Of a DNA stretch of 64,000 nucleotides, positions 9,751 to 19,600 are shown piece by piece. How positions within the stretch are numbered: position 1 is the first letter of the stretch; each line of letters opens with the position of its first letter. The translations under genes and the position numbers were made by a program. The stretch is from assembly GCA_017354895.1 (NCBI GenBank), contig CP071497.1:310001-374000 (forward strand). Reading direction: 5' to 3'. The notes beneath the pieces were generated by a model. The model searched no databases. It saw only the letters and a program-made list of their open reading frames with translations, and had not been told where the DNA came from. This stretch comes from Podospora comata (lineage: Eukaryota > Ascomycota > Sordariomycetes > Sordariales > Podosporaceae).

Positions 9751-10977
9751 CTTGTGGATGGTGTCCATCATCTCTTTGTCGAGCACGTTCTTCCGCTCAA
9801 TGAAGTCTCCCCGCTCGGGTCTGCGAAAGAGGTGCAGCCCCTCCCACCTCTCCGCCCTCGACAGCTGCACGTAAAGGCTCATAAAGCTGGGCCGCGTCAC
9901 CGTGCCGCTCGAATGGACGCCTTTAAGGTTGACAAGGACGTCCGAGAACTGCTTTCCTTGGCTCTTCTGATCCGTCATGGCGAAGGCCGGCGTGCACAGA
10001 GGGCCCGTTCTGTGGGTGACCCACACCTGAACCCTGGCTTGCCTCTTGACCTGGCTTCCTTGCCGCGCATAGCATTGGGAATGGCGACCGTCTTGCTCTT
10101 GATCAGGATCGTGCCGTTGGGGAGGCCGGGGATTACGACAACCGCGCTATCGTCCAACTCAAGGAGGACGGCCACCAGGGGGCCGAGATGCAAAGTTACA
10201 TCGCTGGCGAGCGCGATGGTGCCGGAGGCGAAATCGGGAAGGATGTCGACGGCTCGGAAAGGCGCCCCGTTGACCACCTTCAGCCCGACAAACTGGTTCC
10301 GGGTCACCACCACCGACATCCCTTGCGCATAGAAGAACAGGCCGGGCGTCGGCAGCTGCGAGTCATCTCCGTACCGGAGCACGTTGCGCAGCTCTTCCAC
10401 GCCCAGCCGCCTCCCCGACTCGGCGTCGTGCTTGGCCACGAAGATGGAGATATGCCTGCCGTGCGCACGAGCCCACTGGATGACGGCGGTCATGTTCAGG
10501 TCCCACCAGTCCCGATTCAGCGGCGTGATGGCTCTAAGGCCGTCTACGAAAGTGGACCGAGACGATGGCGTATAAAGGCGACGGCACAGCCGCTGGAAGT
10601 CCAGCTCGGTCTGCTCGCCGTTGCGCAGGCGCCCTAGGAAGCCCCGCAGCCTTGGACAGCCGGCCGCGCGGGCCTGCTCGCGGAGGATGACGACGTTCGT
10701 GAATTAGAGGAACAGCTTGTGCGCCGCCAGGTACTTCGCCAAGCTCTCCGGTTTCCGCGCGCCGCCGTCCCTGGGCTGGGGTAGGAGGAGGCTGGTCTGT
10801 CGGACCGGGTCGAACTGGAAGAAGTCGCCGAAGAACATGACGATCGGGATCTCGCTGAACAGGCGATGCTGGTCGTCCCTGTACTGCCTCAGGCGGCTGT
10901 CCACCGCCGCGAGCGTGAGACTGCCCACCTGGCTGATCTCCTGCTCATGTGCCCTGTGCCCGGGCGCGAGCAGTTAA
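9751..10977 (-). pseudogene. Pif1-family helicase remnant, Helitron-like
   Basis: Read on the minus strand, FFGDFFQFDPV (helicase motif II/III region, near 10840) is followed by TNVVILREQ, then GLRAITPLN, then GLFFYAQGMSVVVTRNQ, and finally the C-terminal TDQKSQGKQFSDV and YVQLSRA motifs typical of Pif1/RecD-type helicases. Walker A and everything before it is missing. One in-frame stop lies near 10704 and a frame change near 10015-10026, so the gene is broken. Such helicases are the motor part of fungal Helitrons and of free Pif1-like gene families. No Rep/HUH domain or Helitron end was seen, so the Helitron origin is inferred. The base composition is GC-rich (about 60%), so RIP did not hit it. 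Confidence 0.75.
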
Positions 10978-11346
10978 GCCGAGCTGCGGACCTATAAAGT
11001 AAGGTCACGCGTTGACCCCGTAATCTGGCTCCTGCAGAGGTCTCGAGTTTAGTTATTACAGCAGCTGCGGAGAGGCACTGACGGCCCATTTGCTTCGTCT
11101 GTCAGGCCGGATGGGTCCTTGTCAGGGTGGCTTGTAGAGCAACCGTGCGAGAGATGTGTCACGATTAGATTTTGGAAATCCCCGAGTCCCACTAGAGGGA
11201 GGCGTCTGGTTTAAGTAACGCCAAGTTCTCCCGCGGGCTAAGAGTTCTCCCCTATCTGACTGGGGAGGACGGCCAACGGAGGTTGTAGGTAAAACGTCAT
11301 GCCCTTCGCAAGGGCAATAGTACCGCTGGCAATAGACTCTGAAGCT
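10978..11346. other. Intergenic stretch before the F-box gene's 3' end
   Basis: No gene, repeat or RNA recognised. Confidence 0.4.
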
Positions 11347-12741
11347 TTAAATAGTCAGACGATCCTTGCAATGCATCCCTCTTGTATCTATCAACTCGAT
11401 TGCCGTCGTCCAGGCTTCGTAACTGCCCCCGACATCAAAAGAATCCTCAAATTCCTCTCCGTTTTGGTGTTCCGCTCGGCACAATAGGACAAGGCCCCCT
11501 GCAGTGCATAGTTTAATGGATAACTCAAGCCTTGGGAGATGATTACGAATGAAAGCGAACAAAGACCTCCAGTGGCCAATTCCACCCGAAACTCCTACTC
11601 GGACCAAAGTAACGCTTTGGAGTGTTGCTTTGTGCCTCACAATAAAAGCCCCAAGATCCTGTACGCTGCAATATGCTCTATAGAGCCCTAGGCATTGTAG
11701 ATTCGGTATTTGAAGCTTCGGTGCGAGCTGTTTTAACCGGTCAACCCGTAGGCTGGAGTAGACGGGTGTGATGACCAGATCCAGTTGTGTGAGTTGTCGA
11801 AACATACCGATAAATGCTGATAAGTCGTCCACCCATCGGTCCTCAGTGCCCCTCGTTGCCTCGGCGGATACATTTAGTGTGAGCTCCGTGAGGCTTGGAG
11901 GGAGGTTCTTGTAGTATTGGAAATGCGACTCCGAGGGTCTGAGAATATCTGGCGTAATCGCCTCCACAGAGAGGACACCAGCTGTGATGGAAAGGTTGCT
12001 AAGAGCGGCACTACTTGTAGCGATGGCTGTAAGGGTGATGCGAAGGACTTGGCCCAGAAACGGAACCACCTCGTAATCGTTTAGGGCGTTTGTTGGCGGT
12101 AGACCTGTTTGTCGGCCATGCGCTAGTGCACCCCAGGGCCGGTGCATGTTGCTAATGACGACAGCCTCGATGTTGGGAAGAGAAATCAGCGCCTGCGTGA
12201 TGTAGGCCTGCGCAAGGCCGGACATGATTATGTGTTCCTGCTCTTCCCACAGTGATATATAAGCCACCTTATCGAAAGGCGCCTCATGCGAGTCCTGAGA
12301 CGAGACACTCCCTTCATCGGTCCCCCGACCTTCCTCTCCAGGGCTTTGGTCCTCCTCCTCGCCGGATGAGTGTGCATCATCTATGCTGTCCACTAAAGCT
12401 GCGGGAGGGTATCGACCTTCTTCTATGGCCAGTAATATGTCGCCTTTATGCCGTGCAGTATGAAAGTATGAATTTGGGAACTCCACGAAATGATCAGTAC
12501 AGAGTTCGAGTGTTTTCACAGCAGGGCCAAAGTCTGGATGTCGCGCAATCTCCACGAGGTTTTCGAGGCTGAGTCTTGAGAGCATTATGTAGCGGGTCTG
12601 GAAGTACCGGCTGATGAAAGCTGGCAACGTGGCCAATTTTGCATATTTGGACGTCAACCGGAGAGCGGAGAAGCCTTGGGCGTCTAGCCCGCCAAATATG
12701 ATAGCCAGCAGCTCGTTAGGAAGCCGAAGAAGTCCCACCAT
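11347..12741 (-). CDS. F-box domain protein (464 aa)
   Basis: A single uninterrupted frame runs from an ATG at 12739..12741. An F-box-like motif sits at the very N-terminus (LPNELLAIIFGGLD, residues 7-20, then LRLTSKYAKLATLP). Such domains bind Skp1 and link targets to SCF ubiquitin ligases. The rest looks like the leucine-rich, poorly conserved target-binding region of fungal F-box proteins (for example SLPNIEAVVISN and NLPPSLTELTLNV), with an acidic Ser/Glu-rich loop around residues 130-150. The target is unknown. The gene ends only about 325 bases from a Gypsy fossil, in normal-GC DNA. Fungi carry many such fast-evolving F-box genes, and no closer name is justified. Confidence 0.8.
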   Translation of the reverse strand: MVGLLRLPNELLAIIFGGLDAQGFSALRLTSKYAKLATLPAFISRYFQTRYIMLSRLSLENLVEIARHPDFGPAVKTLELCTDHFVEFPNSYFHTARHKGDILLAIEEGRYPPAALVDSIDDAHSSGEEEDQSPGEEGRGTDEGSVSSQDSHEAPFDKVAYISLWEEQEHIIMSGLAQAYITQALISLPNIEAVVISNMHRPWGALAHGRQTGLPPTNALNDYEVVPFLGQVLRITLTAIATSSAALSNLSITAGVLSVEAITPDILRPSESHFQYYKNLPPSLTELTLNVSAEATRGTEDRWVDDLSAFIGMFRQLTQLDLVITPVYSSLRVDRLKQLAPKLQIPNLQCLGLYRAYCSVQDLGAFIVRHKATLQSVTLVRVGVSGGIGHWRSLFAFIRNHLPRLELSIKLCTAGGLVLLCRAEHQNGEEFEDSFDVGGSYEAWTTAIELIDTRGMHCKDRLTI

Positions 12742-13066
12742 TGTATCTGAGAGGATTCTTAAAGGTATTTTCGAGTAGAATAGAGCCTACAGCTATGCAA
12801 GCTTTGAGGGCAATGTATCGTAATGGGTTGAATGGTGTTTCGGCTGAGCTGTGGGCGGGGTTAGGATGGATGGATGGATGGGATTTATTTCGCCCGGAGG
12901 CACAGAGCCTAAAGGGCCTTGGCATGCTAACTAGTCCGTACATACGATTCGTCCGCTTCTCCTGTATTTTGAGCAGGATTTTCCGGCCAGATAGTCCGAC
13001 CAGCTTAACCCATTGGGTATGGCGGTCACCCCCTGAATTCATCCACCAAATGGGCATCCAGACGCC

Positions 13067-14151
13067 ATGGCCGGAAACACCGACACCAAGGGAGGAATCC
13101 CAACTCAACCCACCATCGACCAACTCCTTGCCCGCATCCAGGAGCTCGAGGACAAGTCACGCCTCGCTCATGACGCCCTCGCGCAGGAGAACGCCACTCT
13201 CCACCGAGAGATTAGCACCTTACGCAAGGAAGGAGAGCGCGCCAAGCTCGAGGCTCCCGACCGTTACGGAGGAGCAAAAGGAGAACTGGGAGGATTCTTG
13301 ATCCAACTGAAGATATATTTTCGGTACTATCCTTCCTGTTTCCCGGACGAAGAATCCAAGGTCGTGTACGCCGCGTCCAGACTCAAAGATAAGGCACTCA
13401 CCTGGTTCGAACCGATTCTGGGAAACTATTTCGACAACAAGCACGAGAAGAGGGAGGAGGTTACTAAGATATGTTTCAAGACATATAAGGGTTTCGAGGA
13501 AAAGATTAAGGAGGTATTCGGGGAGTACGATAAAGGTAGGCGTATCTAGGAGCGACTAGCCAACCTTAGGCAGATTAGGTCTACTACCGACTACGCTATA
13601 ATGTTCGGGACGGATATACTCTGTAGTAAGATTAACGACGAAGGGTTAATATAGTTGTTCTATAACGGGTTTAAGGAAAAAGTTAAGGACGAGCTGTATC
13701 GATAAGAGCGACCGGAAACTATCGACGAGTATATCGCGATGGCAGTCCGTATCGACGACCGACAGTACTAGCGCCGCAAGGAGCGTAAAGGCACGCGTGT
13801 GCAAGGACTTTACCGTCCTAACGACAAAAAGAAGAGACGGCCTTACGGGACTCACGTCTTAGGAACTACTTACGCGAGACCTATGGATGTGGACATAGTT
13901 TAGAAGCGGTTTAAGGGGAAAAACGATATCAAGTGCTTTAATTGCGGAAAGATTGGACACTTTAAGAGAGACTGTCGGGCGCCCAAATCGCTCAGTTGGA
14001 AGGAAAAGGAAACGGCGGCAGTCGCAAGGACGACGCGGGTTATTAAGATCTCTAGTGCCGAGCACGTCGGCGAGGATTTTCGGGACTCAGCAGACAACTA
14101 CACCGACAGCGATTTTGGGTACGAGGCCCAGGAAGGGGAGCTGGAAGTCGA
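13067..14151 (+). mobile_element. Ty3/Gypsy gag fossil (plus strand)
   Basis: It begins with an ATG and a coiled-coil segment (residues 15-60), then a retrotransposon gag core (YGGAKGELGGFLIQLKIYF) and a CCHC zinc knuckle (CFNCGKIGHFKRDC, near 13940). It has no LTR on its left and is cut at 14152, where an LTR of the opposite orientation begins. It is broken with several breaks. The gag is homologous to that of the RIPped element at 21519..29779 but is much less mutated. Confidence 0.85.
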
Positions 14152-14525
14152 CTCTGAAAGGGATACTCGGTTGAAGGCTGCTTCTGACAATTGGTTCGGT
14201 GCAGCTAAACAGCGCACAACAAGATGTCTCAATGTAAACACAAGATACCGTGAATACGCGCTGTGACTGCATATTGCGGAACTATCTAGAAGCTATCTAG
14301 TTCCTCCGTATATATCGACCTTTCTTGCCGTGCTCACTCTGCTCAGCACCTAAGCACATTGAGCATTCCTGCTTTCCTTGCTCAGTCCCTGAGCACACTG
14401 AGCACTTGTCCTACTCTGCTGATTGGCTCCCTCCTGTTACTTTCCTGATTGGTCCCCGCTTGCCTTTGGCCCCATATCTACCTATGACCAATCGTTACTC
14501 TTGTCCTTGTGCCAGGGTCGTGATG
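14152..14525 (-). repeat. Gypsy LTR (type C U3), 3' LTR of a minus-strand element
   Basis: It matches the LTR at 37482..37905, including the shared half with the TCCGTATATAT TATA-like box and the GCTCAG-rich variable half. The first 20 or so bases are lost at the junction with the gag fossil. A CCCCTCCTCT stretch directly follows, which is a polypurine tract on the minus strand. This fixes the element's orientation. Confidence 0.75.
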
Positions 14526-14622
14526 CCCCTCCTCTCAGGCCGACGTCCCGACGGCCTAGTCTCTACCCTTCATTCGGCACCTATTCCCTTGGTAAGTTCT
14601 CCTTCTCCACTCTCTTTTCATC

Positions 14623-15261
14623 ATGTCTAATCGCGTCAGGAAAACTTCGTCGCGCAATTCTTCCAGCACCGTGCGACGCCGGAACCCTGCGATCGCGTCT
14701 TCTATCTTTGGTGACGAAATGCTTCCTTGTACCTCCTGTGAGACCCTTAACCTTGCTGATTGTCGCGTCCTGGACCGCTCGTCCAAATGCAGCAACTGCC
14801 TTCGCTCTGGTCGTGCCGACTGCGACGTCCTGGGTCTCACTCCCGCCTTAACCGACTCTCTTCGCCGTCAGAAAGAGAAACTAGACGCCGAGGAGCAGGA
14901 AGCTCGCGCAACCCTCTTGCGTGCTGCTTCAAAATTGACACGGGTTGACACTCAGCGCCGAGCCCTAAATGACAAGTTCCGAAAGATCGCGGCTCGCGAG
15001 GAGCGGGTGATCGAGGACCTCAAACGAGAGGAGGCGCAACCCGCCTTCCTTCCTAATCCCTCCTCGCCTTCTTCCTTTGACTGGACCTCCTCACTACCTG
15101 GCTGGTCGGCCCAAGATTTCGCCGGGGAGCACGCCGTTTCTTCTGGCGATCCCTCCGTTGATTCTCTTCTTGGCCTGGTCGCCGGTCCTCCTCGGAGTTC
15201 CCCTCCTCTGGTCGCTCAGGGTTCCTCCGATGGAACTTCTCCAACTTCTCAGGGCAGTTGA
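14623..15261 (+). CDS. Antisense ORF of a Gypsy element: Cys-rich, coiled-coil protein (212 aa)
   Basis: An open frame from ATG to stop lies just inside the 3' LTR of a minus-strand Gypsy fossil and runs against the element's own coding direction. The protein is basic and Ser-rich at its start. A paired-cysteine block follows (CTSCETLNLADC at about 47-58 and CSNCLRSGRADC at about 66-77), resembling a small zinc-binding fold, then a Lys/Glu/Arg-rich coiled coil (about 85-145) and a low-complexity tail. The same stretch is recognisable, RIPped, at about 37985..38600 in another element copy. Its last 209 bases overlap the chromodomain end of the integrase frame on the other strand. The function is unknown. 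It could be an accessory protein of the element or a translated non-gene. Confidence 0.5.
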   Translation: MSNRVRKTSSRNSSSTVRRRNPAIASSIFGDEMLPCTSCETLNLADCRVLDRSSKCSNCLRSGRADCDVLGLTPALTDSLRRQKEKLDAEEQEARATLLRAASKLTRVDTQRRALNDKFRKIAAREERVIEDLKREEAQPAFLPNPSSPSSFDWTSSLPGWSAQDFAGEHAVSSGDPSVDSLLGLVAGPPRSSPPLVAQGSSDGTSPTSQGS

Positions 15262-15925
15262 GGTTCGTGGCGGGCTCCCACGAGTTGTCTGTGGCTGGGT
15301 AGCCCAACCGACTAACCAGATACTCTAGTTGTTTGTTTTTAATGCGAGAATCCAACACTTCTTCTACGTCGTACTCCTCCTCCTCGTCCTCGGCTTCTAC
15401 CTGTGTATCTGGGCTGACCGCCCGTGGTGCCGGTTCTAAGAGTGAGATGTGAAAGGTGTTTGATTGTAGTCGCATGGCTTTTGGCAGTTCGAGCCTAGAT
15501 GCCGTTTCTGATATCTTCTCCTTAACTTTAAACCGTCCCACTCTCCTGTAGTCCAGTTTCTTACTTAGTCGTTCTGTGAGTAAATTCCGTGTCGACAGAA
15601 ATACTTTATCCCCTTTCTTCAGGCGAGGTCGCTCGAGCCGTTTAATGTTGTAGTACTTGCGCATGCGTTCCCGCACGAACTCGAGTTCTTCCTTGAGTTT
15701 GGCGTGCAGCATGTGTAGCTTCCCTGCTTTTGCTGCCGCCCTAGGCACCTTTACCTCTGGTCCTTATCGCAGATCTGCCTCGAACCCGTAGTTCGCGAAG
15801 AATGGTGTGACTCTTGTCGTCTCCGTGGGTGCCGTATTGTAGGCGAGCTGTGCCGCTGGTAAGAGTTCAACCCAGTTGTCTTATTCGAAGTTAATGTAGT
15901 TCCGAAGGTATTGTTCTAGTAGATC
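15053..15925 (-). mobile_element. Ty3/Gypsy integrase C-terminus with chromodomain (fossil)
   Basis: The minus-strand protein shows the integrase tail (LKKGDKVFLSTRNL, then YRRVGRFKV) and a chromodomain (EEEEYDVEEVLDSRIKNKQ, then the NSWEP box). This marks a chromovirus-type Gypsy element that targets chromatin. With the LTR at 14152..14525 it forms the 3' end of one element; the rest is absent beyond 15925, where a pogo fragment begins. Broken fossil. Confidence 0.85.
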
Positions 15926-16212
15926 CTATGAAAGATGCACAGGATCTACTAGACCAGCAGGCTGTGGGTGGAGAGGTAGCGCAAGGAAAGGAGCAGGATA
16001 GCGGTAGTGCAGGGGGGGCTCGTACGAAGATTCGGTGCTGTGGTGTGTGCGGCAAGCCTGGCCATAATGCACGTACGTGCCAGGAGGCTGCAGAATTGCC
16101 TGATTCATCTATTTCCGATGAAATTATCGTGGTTTCCTAGTATTGTGGTTGTGTAATTGAGGGTAGTTATTGTAGGGTAACGGAGAGTGCGCGACTCGCT
16201 TATAATGTACGT
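15926..16212 (+). mobile_element. pogo/Fot1 transposase C-terminus with right TIR (fragment)
   Basis: The frame 15928..16140 encodes AQDLLDQQAVGG and a zinc knuckle CGVCGKPGHNARTC, the typical C-terminus of fungal pogo/Fot1 DDE transposases. The DNA ends in GACTCGCTTATAATGTACGT followed by TA, which matches the TIR of the element at 31822..33682. The rest of the transposase is missing on the left. Same family as the copies at 31822 and 49357. Confidence 0.8.
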
Positions 16213-18700
16213 TATCTAGATTTGTCAATTACATCAAGGCTCCAGCCGGCGATTTCCTCTGGGCTGGCGAACACCCAGTTCAAACTCAAGGGTACGCAGA
16301 TGTGGAAATCCAGATTCGGGGGCCACAAGAACAAAGGTGGCCACGGCAGCGAAAACAACAACACTTTCTACGGCTTCGGAATGTGGCCTACTGCCCCAGA
16401 TTTGCTTGCAACCTTGTATCTCTACAGCAGTTACGAAAACAAGGCTTGTGGTGGGATAACAGCCCTGGCAACAACTGTGTTCGGAAGGCCAACAATTCTA
16501 TCCTTTGCTATCTGACGGATCGATACGGCCAGTATGTTTTGGAAGACCTACCATCCACTGTCTCCAACGCAGTCTTTTTCTCCACCCGGCGCAATCGATT
16601 CAACACCTACACCCATAAGCCATCCCCCACCTCTTTGGTTTTCTTCAACAACAGTACCAACTAAAGCCAAGGATAGTCGAGTGCGATAATGAGCTCACAA
16701 AGCCAGTCTTCGACGCATTCTTCAGTCGGCTATTCATCAAGGTCGAGCCCTCAGCACCCTATACACAAGCCCAGAATGGAGGGGCTGAGCGCTCAGGGGG
16801 TGTGATCAAGGATAAAATGCGATCCATGAGAGCCGGAGCCAAATTGCCAGGTGAATTGTGGCCTGAAATATCCAGGGCTGCAGTTTATCTATACAACAGA
16901 ACGCCGAAATACGTCTACAACTGGAAGACACCATACGATCGATTCCTCACTTTCGTGGCTCACAGAGATGGATCTGTAGTAGAAGACGAGAAGCCACACC
17001 AAGCCCACCTTCGAGCCTATGGCTGCAAAGCCTTCGCGTTAACAACAGACGCCCAGACGAAGAGTAATAGGATCCAACGTTTGAATCCCAAGGCTTGGAT
17101 TGGCTACTTGGTTGGAAACAACTCTACAAATATCTATCGAGTCTGGAATCCACTAGCCAATAGGATTGTCAGCACCAGAGATGTCATTTTCAACGAAGAA
17201 GAGCTCTTCACAGGAGATATTGAAGCCCTGAAGGCCGACTGTTTGCACGTACGACTTGATGAACTGCAACAACTGCTTACTGCAGTAGAAGAGCCAGAAC
17301 TGGAACAACTACAACCCTCTGCAATAAAGAAAGACAGTGAGGTCTATTCAGTCGATACAGAGGACGACGCTGAAGTGGAAGGAGAAGAGGCTAGAAACGA
17401 GGCACAACAGGAAGAATTTCCATACACCTGCACCAGGTGTGAACCATACCCTACACCATCGTTGTTCCCAGAGGCTGCCCTCCTGGCCGGAGCAATCCAG
17501 CAAGTCAGCCACGCAGCGGTAGCCAACACCATCAATTTTGAGCCCTGGATGGCTGCATTCGCCGCAGGTCGACTGCTGCAGCCAGTGGAAAACCATGAAG
17601 GCCAACTCATTACAAAGGCTGCAGTTCAACGACTAGCTCGACGGCCGAATGGCCTTCAAACCCTCCACGGCCAAAACTTACCTCCTTTGCCGAAATCACA
17701 CCACCAGTTGAAACACCACCCATTCGGCCCTCAATTTTTGCAAGCTGAAAAAAGACCACCTCCAAAGCCACGCAAATATGCAATCCTAGTGCGAAGTGGA
17801 CAGGTCAGATCCACAGGCACAAGGCCATCAAACCCTAGATTGTATGTGGGTTTATACCTACAAATTCAACCAGGACGGCACCTTCAAGAACTGCAAGGCT
17901 AGATTGGTAGTCAGAGGTGATCAGCAAAAGCCTACTGCACAAGAAACCTACGCAGCCACACTAGCAGCCCGATTGTTCCGCACAATGATGGCTATCGCGG
18001 CCAGATTCGACCTCGAATTGATTCAGTACGACGCAGTCAACGCGTTCGTTAATGCCAGCCTTGAAGACACCATCTACATGCGAATGCCTACTGGCTACCG
18101 GTCCCCTGGAAAGATCCTAAGGCTGAAGAAGGCCTTGTATGGATTACGCCAGTCTCTACTGCTTTAGCAAAAGGAGCTTACTACGGCTTTACAGACCTTG
18201 GGATTTCATAGTATTCCACACGAACCATGTATTCTAATTCGGAACGGAATCCTTATGTTCTTCTATATTGACGACATTGAGTTTGCCTATCGACAGGAGG
18301 ATGCAGTTACAGCCCAAACCTTAGCATCACAACTACGGCAAAGATACCAATTAACTGGTGGAAACGACCTCCAATGGTTCCTAGGGATTGAGGTTCTCAG
18401 AGATAGAACGAAAGGCCTAATTTGGCTTTCTTAGACGGCATATTTCGACAAAATCGTTACTCTGGCCAGCAAAGAGACCAACAGTACAAAGTCCAAGGTC
18501 CCAATGGCTACAATGGAACTGCTGCCATACGAGGGCAACGCCGAACCTCGACCGATCACGGCTTTCCAGCAAAACACTGGATCCATCTTATACGCCGCAG
18601 TGAGCAGGAACAGAGAGAAAAAACAAGCGATACAAGCACACAGTTGGAACCCCCATAATATTGACCCTCATAGAGTGCATCGTGTTATCTGACAATACTC
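16213..18700 (+). mobile_element. Ty1/Copia pol fossil (plus strand)
   Basis: In order: a pre-integrase region (16302-16664), integrase core end and C-terminus (PGELWPEISRAAVYLYNRTP at 16850, then YGCKAFAL), reverse transcriptase (17796-18434, with KARLVVRGD and the YIDDI catalytic motif near 18267) and a short RNase H-side piece. No LTRs are attached. Partial and broken, with several breaks, but GC-normal and so hardly RIPped. Confidence 0.85.
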
Positions 18701-18782
18701 CTTGGTCAATTGTTAACTTCTATGCCGAGAATGGCTAGCGCCACTACAGGGAGGACGCTTCGCCGTTTTGTCTAGCACCCTC

Positions 18783-18945
18783 GAAAACGGAAGTCATGAT
18801 CAATTTTGGTTGCGGCAAGTATAGCCGAACCGTCCTTGGACCGACTTCAGCTCAGGTTGATGCTCACTGCGCTCACCTTTTGCGTACATTCTGAGACCAA
18901 TACGGACTGAGCCCAAAAAATTTGTCGGGTGTAACTATATAGGTA
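18783..18945 (+). repeat. Dispersed repeat, copy 2
   Basis: It aligns along its length with 57308..57468, from GAAAACGGAAGTCATGATCA to GTCGGGTGTAACTATATAGG, and in part with 6776..6865. No coding capacity. The unit ends in a TATA-like ACTATATAGG. Confidence 0.8.
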
Positions 18946-19600
18946 GTCGGTCTCTAAAAACTTTTCTGTCTCGTCCGAGAACGGTTAGCCCAAAATCAGG
19001 CTCGCTTCACCCTCGGCTCACCCTCGGCTCACCTTAAGCTCACCACCGCTCACCCTACGCTCGCCATTCTCCAAAAACGACAACTTTACGCGACGCTCTC
19101 ATAGTCCAAATTTGGAGCCTCCCTCTCGAAAATGGGCCCGGATAGGGAGGGTCCCATTTTTGACCCCCAAACAACTCCTCCACCAAAACGGGGACCAAGA
19201 AATGGGCTCGCCAGCGTATTTACTCTCCGTTTTAGGGGACTCTGGGTCGTGGTGGCCATTTTGATATAATAAAATCCGTTACTCCCTACCTGCCTACTGT
19301 GCGACTTTTCTTCTCATGAAATGAGATTGCTAATATATTACTCTCCGTTTTAGGGGGACTTTGGGTCGTACCCATTTTAATATAAAAAAATCTGTCACTC
19401 CCTACCTGCCTACTACGCGACTTTTTTTCTTCTAGTTCTGGCTATATAAAGAGGCCATTCCATCCGTCCTACCACCTACTATACGACTTTTCTCTCCCAT
19501 TTCCCCGTATCTATATTACTACCGTAAAACCTTTCTTTCCACACTTTATCGTTATCGGCCTTATATTTTCGCCACACTAGCTCTTTACTATACTTTCTAC
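18946..19600. repeat. Non-coding stretch with short direct repeats
   Basis: Around 18998..19075 the word GCTCACC and variants recur about six times with irregular spacing. Segments 19221..19314 and 19339..19434 are direct copies of one another (TACTCTCCGTTTTAGGGG to CTACCTGCCTACT-GCGACTTTT), with a third partial copy at about 19470..19495. No gene seen. This is the left shoulder of the AT-rich block. Confidence 0.6.

Noticed and set aside
9751-10977. Autonomous Helitron
   Set aside because: No Rep/HUH domain, no TC...CTRR ends with hairpin, and the helicase start is missing.
10978-11346. tRNA gene between the helicase remnant and the F-box gene
   Set aside because: No T-arm or cloverleaf could be made out.
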